This document shows, piece after piece, positions 4,899 through 6,832 of a stretch of 6,832 bases of DNA. The position numbers and the translations under genes are program-made. Position 1 is the stretch's first letter. Every line of letters starts with the position of its first letter. This DNA is from Methylocapsa sp. GTDB lineage: Bacteria; Pseudomonadota; Alphaproteobacteria; Rhizobiales; Beijerinckiaceae. The notes beneath the pieces were generated by a model. It made no database searches, was not told the DNA's origin, and saw only the letters and a program-made list of their open reading frames with translations. The stretch spans positions 1 to 6,832 of the forward strand of contig JAFMSB010000089.1 of the NCBI GenBank assembly GCA_017353815.1, written 5' to 3'.

Positions 4899-6832
4899 AT
4901 GGGTCAATTCAACATTTCCTTTACTCCCCTGCTGCCCTGGCTACTCTTGGCGGTTCTCGCGGCTGCCGCGGCTGTCCTTATTGGCATCAGCCTCTACGCC
5001 CGCGCGAGGGGGACCACTCTGCGCGCGCTCGGGCTTTTCTTGCTGCTTGCGGCAATGGCCGGGCCCGCGCTGGTTAAGGAAGAGCGCAATCCCCTCAAAA
5101 CCGTCGTGGCCGTCGTTGTCGATAGGAGCGGCAGCCAGACGATTGGCGAGCGCCCCGCGCAGACCGGTAAGGCGCGCGCCGGGATCGAAAAGAGCCTCAA
5201 CGCTCTCGGTGATATCGAAACCCGGATCATCGAGAGCGGCGGCGGCGAGAGCGACGCCGATGGCACGCGGCTGTTTTCCGCTCTGAATGCCGGACTCGCG
5301 GACGTCCCTCCGGAGCGCATCGGCGGCGTTTTTATGATCACCGACGGCGAGGTCGACGATGTCCCCAAAGACCCCGCGGCCCTCCCCTTCAAGGCCCCGC
5401 TTCATGCCTTGATCACCGGCCATGAAGGGGAGCGCGACCGGCGGATCGAGCTTTTGGAGGCGCCGCGCTTCGGCATCGTCGGCAAGGAGCAGACCATCGA
5501 GCTAAAGGTTCTCGACACGGCGGAAGGATCCGATCCCGTTGTTTTAAAAATCAGCCGGGACGGCAATCCGCTTGCAACCATGGCTGCGGTGCCTGGCGAG
5601 CGCATCCGCATTCCCGTCAAGATCGAGCACGGCGGCCCGACCGTGATCGAGATCGAGGCCGAGGCGCTGCCGGACGAACTCACCGCGATCAACAACAAGG
5701 CGGTGGTCACGATCGAGGGCGTGCGCGATAAGCTCAAGGTGCTGCTCGTCTCGGGCGAACCGCATGCGGGCGAGCGCATGTGGCGCAATCTCCTGAAATC
5801 CGATCCGAACGTCGATCTCGTTCATTTCACCATTCTGCGCCCGCCGGAAAAGCAGGATGGGACGCCGATCAACGAGCTCTCCCTCATCGCCTTTCCAACC
5901 GCCGATCTCTTCGGCCGCAGGATCAAGGAATTCGACCTTATCGTCTTCGACCGCTATTCGAACCAGAGCATTCTGCCGCTCATCTATTTCGATAATATCG
6001 TGCGCTATGTGCGCGACGGCGGGGCGCTGCTCATTGCGGCGGGTCCCGATTTCGCCAGCCCCGAGGGGCTTTATTACTCGCCGCTCGGCCGGATTTCGCC
6101 CGTGCGCCCGGACGGCACCCTCACCGAGCAAGCATTTCGCGCCGCGATCACGCGGGACGGCGCCAAGCACCCGGTGACGCGCGGCCTGCCCGGCGCAGCC
6201 GAGACACCGCCCGCCTGGAGCGAATGGTTCCGGCAGATCAATGCCGATGTCACCCATGGCACCAATCTGCTCTCGGGGGCGGGCGGAAAGCCGCTGCTGG
6301 TGCTCTCGCGCGAGGGAAACGGAAGGGTGGCGCTGCTCTTGACCGATCAGATGTGGCTCTGGGCGCGCGGCTTCGAAGGCGGCGGCCCGCATCTCGATCT
6401 TTTGCGCCGTCTTGCGCATTGGCTCATGAAGGAGCCCGACCTTGAGGAGGAGGCGCTGCGGGCGATTGTGCGCGGGCATGGCATCGAGATCGAGCGCCAG
6501 AGCCTTAAGGGCGATTTCCCGCCGGTTGCGGTGACCGCGCCCTCGGGCGCCACTCAGACCGTTACGCTTGCTCCGGCCGCGCCAGGCCTTTCGCGCGCAA
6601 CCGTCAATGCCGCGGAAATGGGGCTTTACCGCATAAGCGACGGAAGCCGTAAGGTGCTTGCAAGCGTCGGCCCGGAAAATCCGCGCGAGTTTCAAGAGGT
6701 CGTCTCGACACCCGAAAAGCTCCGGCCGCTTGCCGAGACAACGGGCGGCACGGTGCGCCGCATCGGAAATGGGAAGGTTGGCGACGTGAGCCTGCCGCGG
6801 ATCATCGCTGTTGGCGAGAGCCGCAACTATGG
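4899..6832 (+). CDS. BatA-like membrane protein with degenerate VWA and glutamine-amidotransferase-like domains (3' end cut by window)
   Basis: The frame is open from ATG 4899 through 644 codons to the right edge. Two hydrophobic segments (about 11-33 and 41-59) anchor the N-terminus, with the remainder probably periplasmic. A von Willebrand A-like domain follows from about 67, with MIDAS residues D75-R-S77-G-S79 and a later TDGEVDD at 148-154. After a beta-rich linker, a glutamine-amidotransferase-like alpha/beta domain starts at LKVLLVSGEPH (279-289) and includes EFDLIVFDRY (344-353) and GGALLIAAGPDF (374-385). MWLWARGFEGGGPH (485-498) and HWLMKEP are conserved in relatives. I recognise the family from alphaproteobacteria, where it normally follows genes for a MoxR ATPase, a DUF58 protein and a DUF4159 protein; its function is unknown. 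Relatives have about 690-700 residues, so about 50, including a final membrane helix, are missing. No clear ribosome binding site precedes the ATG, and an in-frame stop at 4863 limits the start. Confidence 0.85.
   Translation, partial: MGQFNISFTPLLPWLLLAVLAAAAAVLIGISLYARARGTTLRALGLFLLLAAMAGPALVKEERNPLKTVVAVVVDRSGSQTIGERPAQTGKARAGIEKSLNALGDIETRIIESGGGESDADGTRLFSALNAGLADVPPERIGGVFMITDGEVDDVPKDPAALPFKAPLHALITGHEGERDRRIELLEAPRFGIVGKEQTIELKVLDTAEGSDPVVLKISRDGNPLATMAAVPGERIRIPVKIEHGGPTVIEIEAEALPDELTAINNKAVVTIEGVRDKLKVLLVSGEPHAGERMWRNLLKSDPNVDLVHFTILRPPEKQDGTPINELSLIAFPTADLFGRRIKEFDLIVFDRYSNQSILPLIYFDNIVRYVRDGGALLIAAGPDFASPEGLYYSPLGRISPVRPDGTLTEQAFRAAITRDGAKHPVTRGLPGAAETPPAWSEWFRQINADVTHGTNLLSGAGGKPLLVLSREGNGRVALLLTDQMWLWARGFEGGGPHLDLLRRLAHWLMKEPDLEEEALRAIVRGHGIEIERQSLKGDFPPVAVTAPSGATQTVTLAPAAPGLSRATVNAAEMGLYRISDGSRKVLASVGPENPREFQEVVSTPEKLRPLAETTGGTVRRIGNGKVGDVSLPRIIAVGESRNY

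Noticed and set aside
5544..6695. A 383-codon minus-strand open frame opposite the BatA-like gene.
   Set aside because: The plus-strand frame matches a known family throughout. The antisense frame has a charged, low-information composition and no recognisable motif.

Overview
The window looks like chromosome of a GC-rich alphaproteobacterium, probably in the Rhizobiales (Hyphomicrobiales). The UbiH-family and VWA/BatA-like proteins are of the type common in that group, and the right-hand genes have strongly G/C-rich third codon positions. The placement rests on my recognition of protein families, not on a database search.

Left part (1-1852), accessory-looking metabolism. The minus strand enters with the first 57 codons of an acyl-CoA dehydrogenase, which runs off the left edge. 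Upstream of it is an unusually structured control region at about 172-390, with a ribosome binding site, a leader hairpin, a plausible sigma70 promoter lying inside one copy of an imperfect direct repeat, and a near-perfect 21-bp palindrome. Next, also on the minus strand, is a 363-residue protein related to the C-terminal catalytic half of cobalamin-independent methionine synthase (MetE). It is probably a zinc-dependent thiol methyl- or alkyltransferase rather than a full MetE.

Middle part (1822-2705), a scar. An N-terminally truncated ISL3-family transposase remnant keeps one terminal-inverted-repeat-like end, immediately upstream of the metE-like gene. About 360 bases without a confident gene follow, holding only one weak small ORF. 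This marks the boundary between the accessory block and the conserved genes.

Right part (2706-6832), housekeeping. On the minus strand a UbiH/UbiF/VisC-type FAD monooxygenase and an exodeoxyribonuclease III form a two-gene operon overlapping by 4 bases. Divergently, on the plus strand, is a large membrane-anchored BatA-like protein with a degenerate von Willebrand A domain and a glutamine-amidotransferase-like domain; it is open to the right edge and lacks only its C-terminal end. Its usual MoxR, DUF58 and DUF4159 companions are not upstream of it here.

I do not see a clearly new multi-gene system. The most unusual material is the repeat, palindrome and hairpin region before the acyl-CoA dehydrogenase, the specialised MetE-like enzyme, and the BatA-like gene separated from its normal partners. 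No tRNA, rRNA or CRISPR array was seen.
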